A stretch of DNA of 64,000 nt from Leptobrachium leishanense. Its lineage: Eukaryota > Chordata > Amphibia > Anura > Megophryidae. Under the pieces are notes generated by a model, which was not told where the DNA came from, made no database searches, and saw nothing but the letters and a program-made list of their open reading frames with translations. A program made the translations under genes and the position numbers. This document shows positions 33,310-44,095 of the stretch, piece after piece; within the stretch, counting starts at the first letter, position 1; each line of letters begins with the position of its first letter. The stretch lies in the NCBI GenBank assembly GCA_009667805.1, contig CM019068.1, positions 2,339,218-2,403,217 on the forward strand, in the 5' to 3' direction.

Positions 33310-34022
33310 ATTACTGACACACTTGTACACACTGCACATTACAGAGCTCCACATCCATAACATTCACAGTAATGTGCGCTGTGTATGAACGTATCACAGA
33401 GCTCCACAGCAATAAAACTCAAAGTAATGTGCGTTGTATATAAACATATCATAGAGCATCAAAGTAATTAAACTCTCATGGTAATGGGCAGTGCATGTAA
33501 GCATACACAAAATCCCCAGCAAAAAACTCTCACAGTAATGGGCAGTGCCTATGAGCATGCACATGATCCACAGCAATATGAGTGTATCAGAGCTCCACAG
33601 CAATAAAACTCACGTTCATACCACCGCACATTACTGTGAGTTTTATTGCTGTGGACTTTTGTGATACACACATACACACCATGTTACTGTAAGTTTTATT
33701 GCTGTGGAGCTCTGTGATGTGCTCATAAACACCAGACATTCACGTGAGTTGTATTGCTGTGGACTTCTGTGATACACACCGAACATTACTGTATCACAGA
33801 GCTCCACAGCAATAAGACTCACAGTAATGTGCGGTGTGTGTGTATCACAGAGGTCCACAGCAGTAAGACTCACACACCACACATTACTGTATCACAGAGG
33901 TCCACAGCAATAAGACTCACACACCACACATTACTGTATCACAGAGGTCCACAGCAATAAGACTCACAGTAATGTGTGGTGTGTGTATCACAGAGGTCCA
34001 CAGCAATAAGACTCACAGTAAC
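33310..34022. repeat. ~60-bp repeats in both orientations (TCACAGAGCTCCACAGCAAT)
   Basis: A unit containing TCACAGAGCTCCACAGCAAT, AAACTCACAGTAATG and a GTGTGTGTAT-like spacer is repeated about a dozen times. Units before about 33610 and after 33790 point one way; those at 33628-33760 are inverted. One isolated unit lies at 18340-18410. Spacing varies, so it is a rearranged minisatellite. Confidence 0.8.
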
Positions 34023-34039
34023 GTACCAATAACACTTTA

Positions 34040-34255
34040 TTACTTTATTCAACCCCCCCCCCCGATATTTCAGGGGGGAGGGGTGAATTAATTGATATTT
34101 CAGGGGGAGGGGTGAATTAATGAATTAATTGATATTCAGGGGGAGGGGTGAATGAATAAATTAATATTTAAGGGGGACGGGTGAATAAATTGATATTCCA
34201 GCTCCCCGGAATATTAATTCATTCACCCCCCCCCGAGTATCAATTTATTCACTTG
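34040..34255. repeat. ~40-bp tandem/inverted repeats, C- and G-run rich
   Basis: TTGATATTTCAGGGGGAGGG followed by GTGAATTAAT repeats about four times, and then appears inverted (CATTCACCCCCCCCCGAGTA). Long C runs at 34050 and 34228 are prone to length variation. Confidence 0.75.
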
Positions 34256-34259
34256 AAAT

Positions 34260-35400
34260 TAAGTCTTCTTGCCTGGACGCCTCTCCTTCACAGAGTCAGT
34301 GTACACAGGCAGCCAGGATGGCACCGCTGGAGTCTGCCGCCGCATCCTTCCTCTCCTGTTGCTGCGCCTGCGTGCCCCACGTGCGCATCACATGAGGGGC
34401 ATTGTTAATACAGCAGCATGCCGCGCTCCTTTTGGAGTCACTGAGGCACACTGCAGCGCCGCCGGACCCCCCTACTGGCTGAAGATGATGCATGGGGTGG
34501 GCTACTACTAGCAAGGAAGCTGTAGTTACAGATGTGACCCTGTCGGGGTACGGAGATCTGTTACACCATTTATTTAAAAACAAGGAGCAGCGCATGAAAC
34601 AATATATAGATGAAAAGGGCTGGATTCAGTAATTTTCCAGCGTGAGACGCACCTCTTCATTCTGCGCCCGTCTAGGGACGTGCACCTTCTGCCCAGAATA
34701 TTAATCCTCATAACACAAGGCCCCTCATTGTGGTTCCCCGAGCCCAGGATCCTAGCATTTGATTTCTGGGGGTGATAGGCCTGGCAGGGACCCATTTAGC
34801 TGCCTCCCTCTTCAGAGCTGTGACAGGCGCTCTGCTGCGCCGCAGCTTGAATTACGCTGCGGATTCTGCCCATCTTACAGCTGGTAGGGGCTGTCGGCCG
34901 CAGGATGACATGTCTGGCATAATACGCACAGACGCAGTTGAAATAACCCCTTTGTCGCTGAAGGGCCCGGTGTGGAGATAAATGCGCCTCGCTTTAATGT
35001 ATACAAGCTCAGCCTTATCTCGCTGTTAAAGGCGCGCTCTGTTTATCTCTCACTTTACTTTAATCTTGTTATATGATGTTTAAAACATCTTTTCTGTAGC
35101 CGTTGGCTTAACCCCTTCACCATCACCACAAATAATTCTATAGAAGATGTTTTTTTCCTCAATATAAAGAGATTAATATTCGCTGGCCGCGTATACAATG
35201 CAGGCGATACAATCTGCGCAGGAGGATTTGGGCATGAAATATCAAAGGAACAAAATCTAAACTCTGCAGAAGCTGCGTGTGTTAAATTACAGGGGTGAAA
35301 GGTCACACATTGACTTATTTATTGGGGGAAATAACTGATTGTGGGACATGGCCCGTCTGCACTTGCTGTGATCTGAAAGAGATGGCAGCACCGCACCTGA
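34260..35400. other. Low-repeat, probably ancestral host DNA; no gene seen
   Basis: No transposon ends, tandem repeats or matches elsewhere in the window. Base composition is balanced, with stretches such as GCCTCGCTTTAATGTATACA and CAGCTTGAATTACGCTGCGG that do not look decayed. Open frames are short. It directly adjoins the 30-bp minisatellite and could hold conserved non-coding sequence. Confidence 0.4.
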
Positions 35401-35406
35401 ACTGCA

Positions 35407-38400
35407 CGGTTACTTCGGTGCAGTGACCGTGCCGGGCGGCCTGTGAGGAGATGTGACAGAGCTGTGTGGTGTGTGAGGAGATGTGACCGTGCCGGGTGGT
35501 GTGTGACGAGATGTGACCGTGCCGGGCGGTGTGTGAGGAGATGTGACCATGCCGGGCGGTGTGTGAGGAGATGTGACCTTGCCGGGCGGTGTGTGAGGAG
35601 ATGTGACATAGCTGGGTGGTGTGTGAGGAGATGTGACCGTGCCGGGTGGTGTGTGAGGAGATGTGACCATGCCGGGCAGTGTGTGAGGAGATGTGACCTT
35701 GCCGGGCGGTGTGTGAGGAGATGTGACAGAGCTGGGTGGTGTGTGAGGAGATGTGACCGTGCCGGGTGGTGTGTGAGGAGATGTGACTGTGCCGGGCGGT
35801 GTGTGAGGAGATGTGACCATGCCGGGCGGCGTGTGAGGAGATGTGACCGTGCCGGGCGGCGTGTGAGGAGATGTGACCGTGCCGGGCAGTGTGTGAGGAG
35901 ATGTGACCGTGCCGGGCAGTGTGTGAGGAGATGTGACCATGCCGGGAGGTGTGTGAGGAGTTGTGACAGAGCTGGGTGGTGTGTGAGGAGATGTGACCGT
36001 GCCGGGCGGTGTGTGAGTAGATGTGACCGTGCCGGGCAGTGTGTGAGGAGATGTGACCTTGCCAGGCGGTGTGTGAGGAGATGTGACCGTGCCGGGCGGT
36101 GTGTGAGGAGATGTGACCGTGCTGGGAGGTGTGTGAGGAGATGTGACAGAGCTGGGTGGTGTGTGAGGAGATGTGACCGTGCCGGGTGGTGTGTGAGGAG
36201 ATGTGACCGTGCTGGGCGGTGTGTGAGGAGATGCGACCGTGCCGGGAGGTGTGTGACGAGATGTGACCGTGCCGGGCGGTGTGTGAGGAGATGTGACCAT
36301 GCCGGGCAGTGTGTGAGGAGATGTGACCTTGCCGGGCGGTGTGTGAGGAGATGTGACATAGCTGGGTGGTGTGTGAGGAGATGTGACCGTGCCGGGTGGT
36401 GTGTGAGGAGATGTGACCATGCCGGGCAGTGTGTGAGGAGATGTGACCTTGCCGGGCGGTGTGTGAGGAGATGTGACAGAGCTGGGTGGTGTGTGAGGAG
36501 ATGTGACCGTGCCGGGCGGTGTGTGAGGAGATGTGACCATGCCGGGCAGTGTGTGAGGAGATGTGACCTTGCCGGGCGGTGTGTGAGGAGATGTGACAGA
36601 GCTGGGTGGTGTGTGAGGAGATGTGACCGTGCCGGGTGGTGTGTGAGGAGATGTGACCATGCCGGGCAGTGTGTGAGGAGATGTGACCTTGCCGGGTGGT
36701 GTGTGAGGAGATGTGACAGAGCTGGGTGGTGTGTGAGGAGATGTGACCGTGCCGGGCGGTGTGTGAGGAGATGTGACCATGCCGGGCAGTGTGTGAGGAG
36801 ATGTGACCTTGCCGGGCGGTGTGTGAGGAGATGTGACAGAGCTGGGTGGTGTGTGAGGAGATGTGACCGTGCCGGGCGGTGTGTGAGGAGATGTGACCGT
36901 GCCGGGCAGTGTGTGAGGAGATGTGACCTTGCCGGGCGGTGTGTGAGGAGATGTGACCGTGCCGGGCGGTGTGTGAGGAGATGTGACCATGCCGGGCGGT
37001 GTGTGAGGAGATGTGACCGTGCCGGGAGGTGTGTGAGGAGATGTGACAGAGCTGGGTGGTGTGTGAGGAGATGCGACCGTGCCGGGCGGTGTGTGAGGAG
37101 ATGCGACCGTGCCGGGAGGTGTGAGAGGTGATGTTTACCGGGCTAGGGGGTTTGTGAGAAGATGTGACCATGCCGGGCGGTGTGTGAGGAGATGTGACCG
37201 TGCCGGGCGGTGTGTGAGGAGATGTGACTGCGCCAGGCGGAGTGTGAGGAGATGTGACCGTGCCGGGCGGTGTGTGAGGAGATGTGACCGTGCCGGGCGG
37301 TGTGTGAGGAGATGCGACCGTGCCGGGAGGTGTGAGAGGTCATGTTTACCGGGCTAGGGGGTTTGTGAGAAGATGTGACCATGCCGGGCGGTGTGTGAGG
37401 AGATTTGACAGAGCTGGGTGGTGTGTGAGGAGATGTGACCGTGCCGGGCGGTGTGTGAGGAGATGTGACCGTGCCGGGCGGTGTGTGAGGAGATGTGACC
37501 GTGCCGGGCGGTGTGTAAGGAGATGTGACCGTGCCGGGCGGTGTGGCCAGATGTGTGTTGAGGAGATGTGACCGTGGCCGGGCAGTGTGTGAGGAGATGT
37601 GACCTGCCGGGCGGCTGTCCTAGTGTGTGAGGAGATGTGACAGAGCTGGGTGGTGTGTGAGGAGATACGACCGTGCCGGGCGGTGTGTGAGGAGATGTGA
37701 CCATGCCGGGCAGTGTGTGAGGAGATGTGACCTTGCCGGGCGGTGTGTGAGGAGATGTGACAGAGCTGGGTGGTGTGTGAGGAGATGTGACCGTGCCGGG
37801 CGGTGTGTGAGGAGATGTGACCGTGCCGGGAGGTGTGTGAGGAGATGTGACAGAGCTGGGTGGTGTGTGAGGAGATGTGACCGTGCCGGGTGGTGTGTGA
37901 GGAGATGTGACCATGCCGGGCAGTGTGTGAGGAGATGTGACCTTGCCGGGCGGTGTGTGAGGAGATGTGACAGAGCTGGGTGGTGTGTGAGGAGATGTGA
38001 CCGTGCGGGCGGTGTGTGAGGAGATGTGACCATGCCGGGCAGTGTGTGAGGAGATGTGACCTTGCCGGGCGGTGTGTGAGGAGATGTGACAGAGCTGGGT
38101 GGTGTGTGAGGAGATGTGACCGTGCCGGGCGGTGTGTGAGGAGATGTGACCATGCCGGGCAGTGTGTGAGGAGATGTGACCTTGCCGGGCGGTGTGTGAG
38201 GAGATGTGACCGTGCCGGGCGGTGTGTGAGGAGATGTGACCATGCCGGGCGGTGTGTGAGGAGATGTGACCGTGCCGGGAGGTGTGTGAGGAGATGTGAC
38301 AGAGCTGGGTGGTGTGTGAGGAGATGTGACCGTGCCGGGCGGTGTGTGAGGAGATGTGACCATGCCGGGCGGTGTGTGAGGAGATGTGACCGTGCCGGGA

Positions 38401-38945
38401 GGTGTGTGAGGAGATGTGACAGAGCTGGGTGGTGTGTGAGGAGATGCAACCGTGCCGGGCGGTGTGTGAGGAGATGCGACCGTGCCGGGAGGTGTGAGAG
38501 GTGATGTTTACCGGGCTAGGGGGTTTGTGAGAAGATGTGACCATGCCGGGCGGTGTGTGAGGAGATGTGACCGTGCCGGGCGGTGTGTGAGGAGATGTGA
38601 CTGCGCCAGGCGGAGTGTGAGGAGATGTGACCGTGCCGGGCGTTGTGTGAGGAGATGTGACCGTGCCGGGCGGTGTGTGAGGAGATGCGACTGTGCCGGG
38701 AGGTGTGAGAGGTCATGTTTACCGGGCTAGGGGGTTTGTGAGAAGATGTGACCATGCCGGGCGGTGTGTGAGGAGATGTGACAGAGCTGGGTGGTGTGTG
38801 AGGAGATGTGACCGCGCCAGGCGGTGTGTGAGGAGATGTGACCAGGGAGTCAATATAAAGGAGGTGAGTGACCGTGCTGGGTAGTGTGTTAGGTAAAGTG
38901 AGCGGGCCAGGCGGTTTGTGAGGAGATGTGACCGACAAGGCATGT
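35407..38945. repeat. 30-bp minisatellite, about 117 copies, with 120-bp higher-order units
   Basis: The unit is GATGTGACCGTGCCGGGCGG followed by TGTGTGAGGA. Variants CCGTGCCGGG, CCATGCCGGGCAG, CCTTGCCGGG and CAGAGCTGGG follow one another in a fixed order, giving a 120-bp repeat that is clearest at 36361-36900 and 37630-38200. A divergent block with GTTTACCGGGCTAGGGGGTT occurs at 37122, 37329, 38487 and 38703. Irregular units at 37540-37620 may be an array junction or assembly error. Because 30 is a multiple of three, several frames on both strands stay open for 1-1.8 kb; none is a gene. Confidence 0.97.
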
Positions 38946-38965
38946 GTGAGGATTCAGCATTCCCG

Positions 38966-39873
38966 CAGGGTCCCTGGAGTACAGCGAATGGACCTGGAAA
39001 CCGCTGACGCTGATACGATTCCAAAATTTTTATCGATCTGATTAAATCCAGAATGCACCTGACAATCTGCCACTGGACAGCCGCCACAAACCCACCGGCC
39101 AGCCTCGCGGGTAAAAAAAAAAAAAGATTGAAGGTACCAAATTTGAAAGGCTATTTACAAAAAAACTACTGGACAAAAATGTCTGAAAATAATATATAAG
39201 ATACTATGAATAATAATAAAAAGGTCTGTTACAAAAAAAAAACACTATTTAAAAAAATATATATATTTGAGAAAATCCCGAAAAATGCCTAAATCTTAAA
39301 ATAAATCTATACTTTTTGCTGCAGATTCAAATAATAAACGGTTTATTGAATTAAAACGGGAAAATTTTGTACCATTGAAACCTATTTGATTCTCCTGAAT
39401 AAACCTGTCGAAGGAAACCACTGAACATCAGGGCATTTCACTGTCATTTCTCTGCTCTTCAATGTGAATAGATTAACCATTGCTTCTTTATGGGGGATTT
39501 CACCGCCGCGAACAGGCACCGTATTTCACTGCCGCCGAACAGGCGCCGTATTTCACTTCCGCCGACCAGGCACCGTATTTTACTGCCGCCGACCAGGCAC
39601 CGTATTTTACTGCCGCCGACCAGGCACCGTATTTTACTGCCGCCGACCAGGCACCGTATTTTACTGCCGCCGACCAGGCACCGTATTTTACTGCCGCCGA
39701 CCAGGCACCGTATTTTACTGCCGCCGAACAGGCACTGCATTTCACTGGCAATTCAACAATTTTTGCCGAACTGCCTGCTTTCTGAATAGCCAAACGGCCC
39801 TGAAATGTCACTGTACGGGGAAACTCCACTGTTCAGGGCCATTTTGGTGGCAGATGGGCTCTCTCTGAATAAC
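38966..39873. mobile_element. Candidate CAGGGTTAT-family element inside the minisatellite edge
   Basis: The right end CTCTGAATAACCCTG (39873) matches the ends at 18151 and 48630. The left end CAGGGTCCCTGG is a weak match. The interior shares the TTTATTGAATTAAAACGGG module and the CAGGCACCGTATTTCACTG motif with the other copies. Degenerate minisatellite units lie on both sides (to 38945 and from 39893), which suggests insertion. Confidence 0.5.
39500..39745. repeat. 27-bp minisatellite (about 9 copies)
   Basis: GCCGACCAGGCACCGTATTT with ACTGCC repeats at 27-bp steps. As 27 is divisible by three, open frames exist on both strands; they are artefacts of the repeat. Confidence 0.93.
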
Positions 39874-39889
39874 CCTGCATATAATGGAG

Positions 39890-40520
39890 ATATGTGACCT
39901 TGTCGGGCAGCGTGGAAGCGGATGTGACTGGGGAGATTTTAGAGAAGGTGGCGATGGGAACTCCCAGCAGAGAAAAGGTTATTATACCTCAGACCATATT
40001 TCTGACGAGGGTTGGTGATGTGGGTTGCCCGTTTCTCCATTGTTATTCAGCTGGCAAAGCCTCGCTCCCCTCAGTCATCCTAATCCCTCCAGAAACAGAT
40101 CAAATATTCCACGGATGAGGAGCCACTTCCATCCTCGCCGCAATCACACTTGTGTTTACCCGAAGCAGAGCGATTTCTAAAATGTTATTAAAAAGTAAAA
40201 TGGAGCCGAGCCGCTCCCCTCTGACTGGAGATGATGTGCAAACAGAAAATTGGGATAAGAGCCTCTGGTTCTATAGACAGAGTTTGTGCCACGCAGGGCT
40301 TCACTCGGTGAAGCAGCCATGGCTGGGGAGAGATAACGCTGCAGCGGCGTCGCTCTAAGTGGTGCATAAACATTATTACAGCGGCGCTCTCAGTTGGGGA
40401 ACTCGAGCTGTGTATTTAGTTATTATTATGGACGCATTTCGCAAACAGCACAGCGCTGTGTTTATTTTAATCAACCAATTTACTGATTAGAACTTCCCAC
40501 CAAAATGTTTGTCTATTATT
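39890..40520. other. Low-repeat DNA right of the minisatellite; no gene seen
   Basis: Begins with one divergent minisatellite-like unit (GTGACCTTGTCGGGCAGCGT, 39894) and then unique sequence with no repeats found elsewhere in the window. Balanced composition and segments such as GCATTTCGCAAACAGCACAG suggest old host DNA. Open frames are at most about 70 codons and show no domain. Confidence 0.4.
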
Positions 40521-40722
40521 CCATATTGCTTGCGTCATGTCATGATTTGGATCTACTGTATGTCCTCCCACTCCAAGAAATTGTGTGACAGACATAACCA
40601 AAGGCAGCTCCATCTGCCTCCACCGTCTGAGGTGATGGATTGATCATCAAGTACTGACCTGGTTTCACGTCATGCAAGGTTCGGCTGTGTCAAGGCTGAC
40701 ACGCAGTTCCAGGCGTCCCTAT
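40521..40722. other. Short unassigned flank
   Basis: No feature recognised apart from CCTAT (40718-40722), the left duplication of the next LTR. Confidence 0.3.
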
Positions 40723-41189
40723 TGTCATGCCCCATGGCAGCAACCATCCTGACACCCCCCTGGTGATACATTTCCTGCCCTGTAACCTGCATCCAGCTGT
40801 CATGTTCCATTGCAACAGCCATCCTGGAACCCCCTGGTGGTGTACTTATGTACTGCTCTCAGTAACCAGCACTGGTTCTGGCATGTAAACAGTTAATCAC
40901 AAAAACACACGGCCCAGCCACAACATTGCCGGTTCATTTCAGCTCCTGTGTGCTTCAAGCGAAGTACTGTGTATTTGTTGCTCTGCTAAAGCCTATTTTT
41001 GATCCTGTTTATTTAGTTTTCTGGATCCTGCATTATTCCAAGCTTCCCATCATCATACAGAATAAAACCTGGTCAGTTCCTTTATAATTTCATCCTCCTC
41101 CACCCCTACCAACCTTTTATTTGTGCAAACCTGCATACTGGGCTCATATCCCCCATATCCCGGTACCGCCCTGGTACCTGGGCATGACA
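40723..41189 (+). mobile_element. Solo LTR (TGTCATGCCC...GGGCATGACA)
   Basis: The ends are perfect inverted repeats TGTCATGCCC/GGGCATGACA, flanked by 5-bp duplications CCTAT (40718-40722, 41190-41194). AATAAA near 41062 gives the plus orientation. The 467-bp length and 5-bp duplication fit Ty3/gypsy. No internal region remains. Confidence 0.9.
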
Positions 41190-41194
41190 CCTAT

Positions 41195-41579
41195 ATAGGT
41201 TACTATTCGCCCAGGCCATGGTGTAGTATTTCTTGCTGAAGACAAACCATCACTGTAGTGTGGACCTTCTCGCGCCCTCCATGTTAAATTCCAGCAAGCA
41301 GCAGCATTTCAGTCTGTGCCAGCTCGAGGGCAGGAGAGCACGATAGATTCTTCCTGAATGTTACACAAGAACGTTAAACACTCAAGAGACACAACCAGAT
41401 CAAGCCAAGTATGAAAATTCCTCAAGTGTATGAATGGGGAAAATCCAATGCTTTCATTGACCTGAGCCATGACTGTAATCTTGGATCCACCAAACTACCA
41501 CCCATCTAAACATCCACCTAACTTACATGACACCATATATTGGTGGAAGAGGTTTGGTCACATTGTTATTAATTACTAT
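41195..41579. other. Unassigned sequence between two solo LTRs
   Basis: No repeat or coding motif recognised. It ends at ATTTA (41580-41584), the duplication of the next LTR. Confidence 0.3.
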
Positions 41580-41584
41580 ATTTA

Positions 41585-42497
41585 TGTCATGGCCCGCACC
41601 ACAGGAAGCCCAAATCCAGTGATCCTCCTTGCTGACAGCTCCGGCAGCCCCCTTCCTGCCATGCTCATGCATGACTCCAGGCCAGGTTTTGCCCCAAGTC
41701 TTATGTTAACTCCATGCTCCTGAAAGTCCTACCTGGGTTTTACGGCTACTCCAAGGAGCCTCCGGTGCACCATTCCACCTGATGAGGCCTCCTAAAAAGG
41801 GAGTTATGCCTTCCACACTTCATTATTGAAGTTACAGAGTGTGTCAGAAATGTCTGCTGAGACCCTTGTTCCTGTTTCAACGCCCTCCAAGATCCTGCCT
41901 TTCTTCCAATAAAGTACCCTGCCTTGTACACTATCTGGAAACCCACTGTGTACCCTGCAACCCACCGAGAAGAACCCAAAGTAAACATTGCCTTGCAACC
42001 CACCGAGAATCCCTACCTGAACCACTAGAACCTTCAACTATTTCATGTGCCGTACCTTACTGCTGGATTACCTGTGTCAAAGACCCCCTTGCTATGGACT
42101 TGATTACTCTGTTTGCCAGCTGCCTGCCAAGACCCCTTTGCCATGAACTCTGATTACTGTATGCTGCTCCCAGCCACAAACCTCTTCTCTCAGCCTCTCT
42201 GCTATGCCTGCCTTGCTCCTTTGTCTCTATCCATTGTTCAGTGTATCCTTGTGTCCTGTTATGTTTCCCTAACTCTACCTTGCCCACTAGCCTTACTTAC
42301 TCTCCTAGTCAACCCTTTTCCTGTCCCGCCCAGCTACCTCTAGTAGTTAGCCCTGTCTTCTGTCTTGCCTCTTATCCTCCCTTTGGTCTCTATTAAATAA
42401 AACTCATTGCTTTGCCCTGAAACCTGTCTGGTCCGGACTCCCTGTATTTGCTGCATCATGGACTTGTACCCGTTAACCCTGTGCACGTTCCCTGACA
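41585..42497 (+). mobile_element. Solo LTR (TGTCATGGCCC...CCCTGACA)
   Basis: TGTCA...TGACA ends with 5-bp duplications ATTTA at 41580-41584 and 42498-42502. AATAAA near 42396 supports plus orientation and lies about 100 bp before the end, as in an R/U5 layout. Length 913 bp. It shares only the first bases with the LTR at 40723, so it is a different family. Confidence 0.9.
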
Positions 42498-42502
42498 ATT
42501 TA

Positions 42503-43668
42503 ATAATGAAACTTTTTCGTTAAAGTAACCTTGATCCACCTGAGCAGCACTGTCAATGTCTGCCATCTTTCTATTAAAGTTAATAGATCCCAACAGGCAG
42601 GTGTGATTCTGCCCAGTTTGGTCCTGCTGAAAGTTTTTCTGTGCAGAAACCCCCTGTCCAAAGCTACCTTTACCCATTTTTAACCTTGCTTGGGATTTCA
42701 TTCTAACCCGCCAATTCAGTTATGATGATCTTGCAATGATAGCACCACAGGCACAGAAACAAACTTACACAGGGAGGGGCCTTTTATCATTCTGACTGCT
42801 GGCATAGAGGGTGGAACCAGCCACCATGTCAATCCCTTACATATCATAACAGTGTTGTAACAGATCTCAGTACCCTGACCAAGTCACTTTTGTCAATATC
42901 GCTTCCTTGACAAACCCCCATGTTCTCCCGAGTTCTCAGCAGACTCTCTTGCCTTTCTCCAGTACTCAGATGAAGCTTAAGGACCGGGACACGTAAAGAG
43001 TCTTGCTAGCATCCCTCAGATATAAGATGAGGCTGTAGATCTGGAGGTTTTCAGGGTCAAAATGGTACTGGTTTTATTGGGGACAGGCACAGATATGTAT
43101 GCTGTCAATCATGGGTCAAAACCTTCCCCTAGAAACAGTTGTGAGGGTTTCTCATGTTACTGGTCCTTCTGCTTCACGGCATTTGGGACATAATTACAGT
43201 AGGACAGATAAACATTTGCTCAACATTGCTAGACAAGACAGGACAATGACAACTGTAGATGGTAAAGAAGATTAGTCTAAAACATCAGATAATGGGGTAG
43301 TGTTTGCCTGACAAAGCAGATTAACAAAAGACCACTCAAATATACACAGATACGAACAGATATACATGGACCATAGCTATAGACAGACAATAGCATTATT
43401 CATACATAACAAAGATTCCACAAACACCCTACAGGCACAGGGTGACTTAAGAGAGGGCAGATAAATAATATAGAACATGAGGCCTGCACCTCCCAAATGC
43501 ATTTCCAGGCCCATGTAACCCAGGTCCAAAGTGATACACGACACAAGTGTTGAAAGAATTGATATTTTTAATTTCCTGTATGAATATATATGTATTGTGA
43601 TTCAAATATGTACTGTAGTAAATATATTGGGCTGTTGTTTCCCGCTTCCCTTTCATAGCACGTGATTC
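42503..43668. other. Unassigned sequence; no gene seen
   Basis: Contains decayed-looking, non-repetitive DNA with short frames only. No TIR or LTR pair found. It could include old transposon fragments not recognisable by eye. Confidence 0.3.
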
Positions 43669-44074
43669 TGTTAGGAATGTTGGGAAAGTGAAAAAAGGTT
43701 TCTTTGAACCATATTTGGTAATAAGTGTTTCTTTATTAAACTGTGTTGGCCAAATTTTGACGTGGAAATATATCTGTATACTGATTGGCTGTTATATCAC
43801 ATTCCTGTTTGGGGCAGAAACGAAACTCTAAGACGAACAAATCGCATTGAGTGTTTGAATTCTAATAAATAGAAGTCTGAACAAAGAAAAAGTCAGACAT
43901 GATGAAGCTATACATTGTGTGTAGTTGATTTATTGTCTCCGCTGGCCAGAGTCACGCGCAGCTGCTGCCTTCAATGGCATATGGGAAGAAAAGGAAAAGG
44001 TTTTATTGAGATTTCAGCTGTGGTAATTATAAATAGGTAAATTGATTTTGTTTGTTTAAAGTTATTATTTAACA
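43669..44074 (+). mobile_element. Endogenous retrovirus LTR (ERV-L/class III-like)
   Basis: TGTTA...TAACA ends, 406 bp, immediately followed after two bases by a primer site resembling the tRNA-Leu type. The upstream half contains a TAATAAATAG TATA-like stretch. Only one LTR was found, so the provirus is truncated or its second LTR is unrecognisable. Confidence 0.65.
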
Positions 44075-44076
44075 AT

Positions 44077-44095
44077 TGGTGTTAGAAGTGGGATC
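44077..44095 (+). promoter_or_regulatory. Retroviral primer-binding site, tRNA-Leu-like
   Basis: TGGTGTTAGAAGTGGGATC starts two bases after the LTR. It agrees with the complement of vertebrate tRNA-Leu 3' ends (TGGTGTCAGGAGTGGGAT type) except for two positions. Leu primer sites characterise ERV-L-like elements. Confidence 0.65.

Noticed and set aside
34181..34511. Short Cys/Arg-rich frames near 34.3 kb as possible exons
   Set aside because: They begin inside a simple repeat and lack splice signals and domain similarity.
35315..38938. Very long open frames on both strands (up to about 618 codons)
   Set aside because: They are translations of the 30-bp minisatellite. A unit length divisible by three with no stop keeps several frames open at once; no protein family or start context supports them.
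35407..38945. Possible CRISPR-like array
   Set aside because: The repeats are contiguous with no unique spacers and there are no cas genes; it is a eukaryotic minisatellite.
39459..39868. Open frames of 90-134 codons on both strands
   Set aside because: Products of the 27-bp minisatellite.
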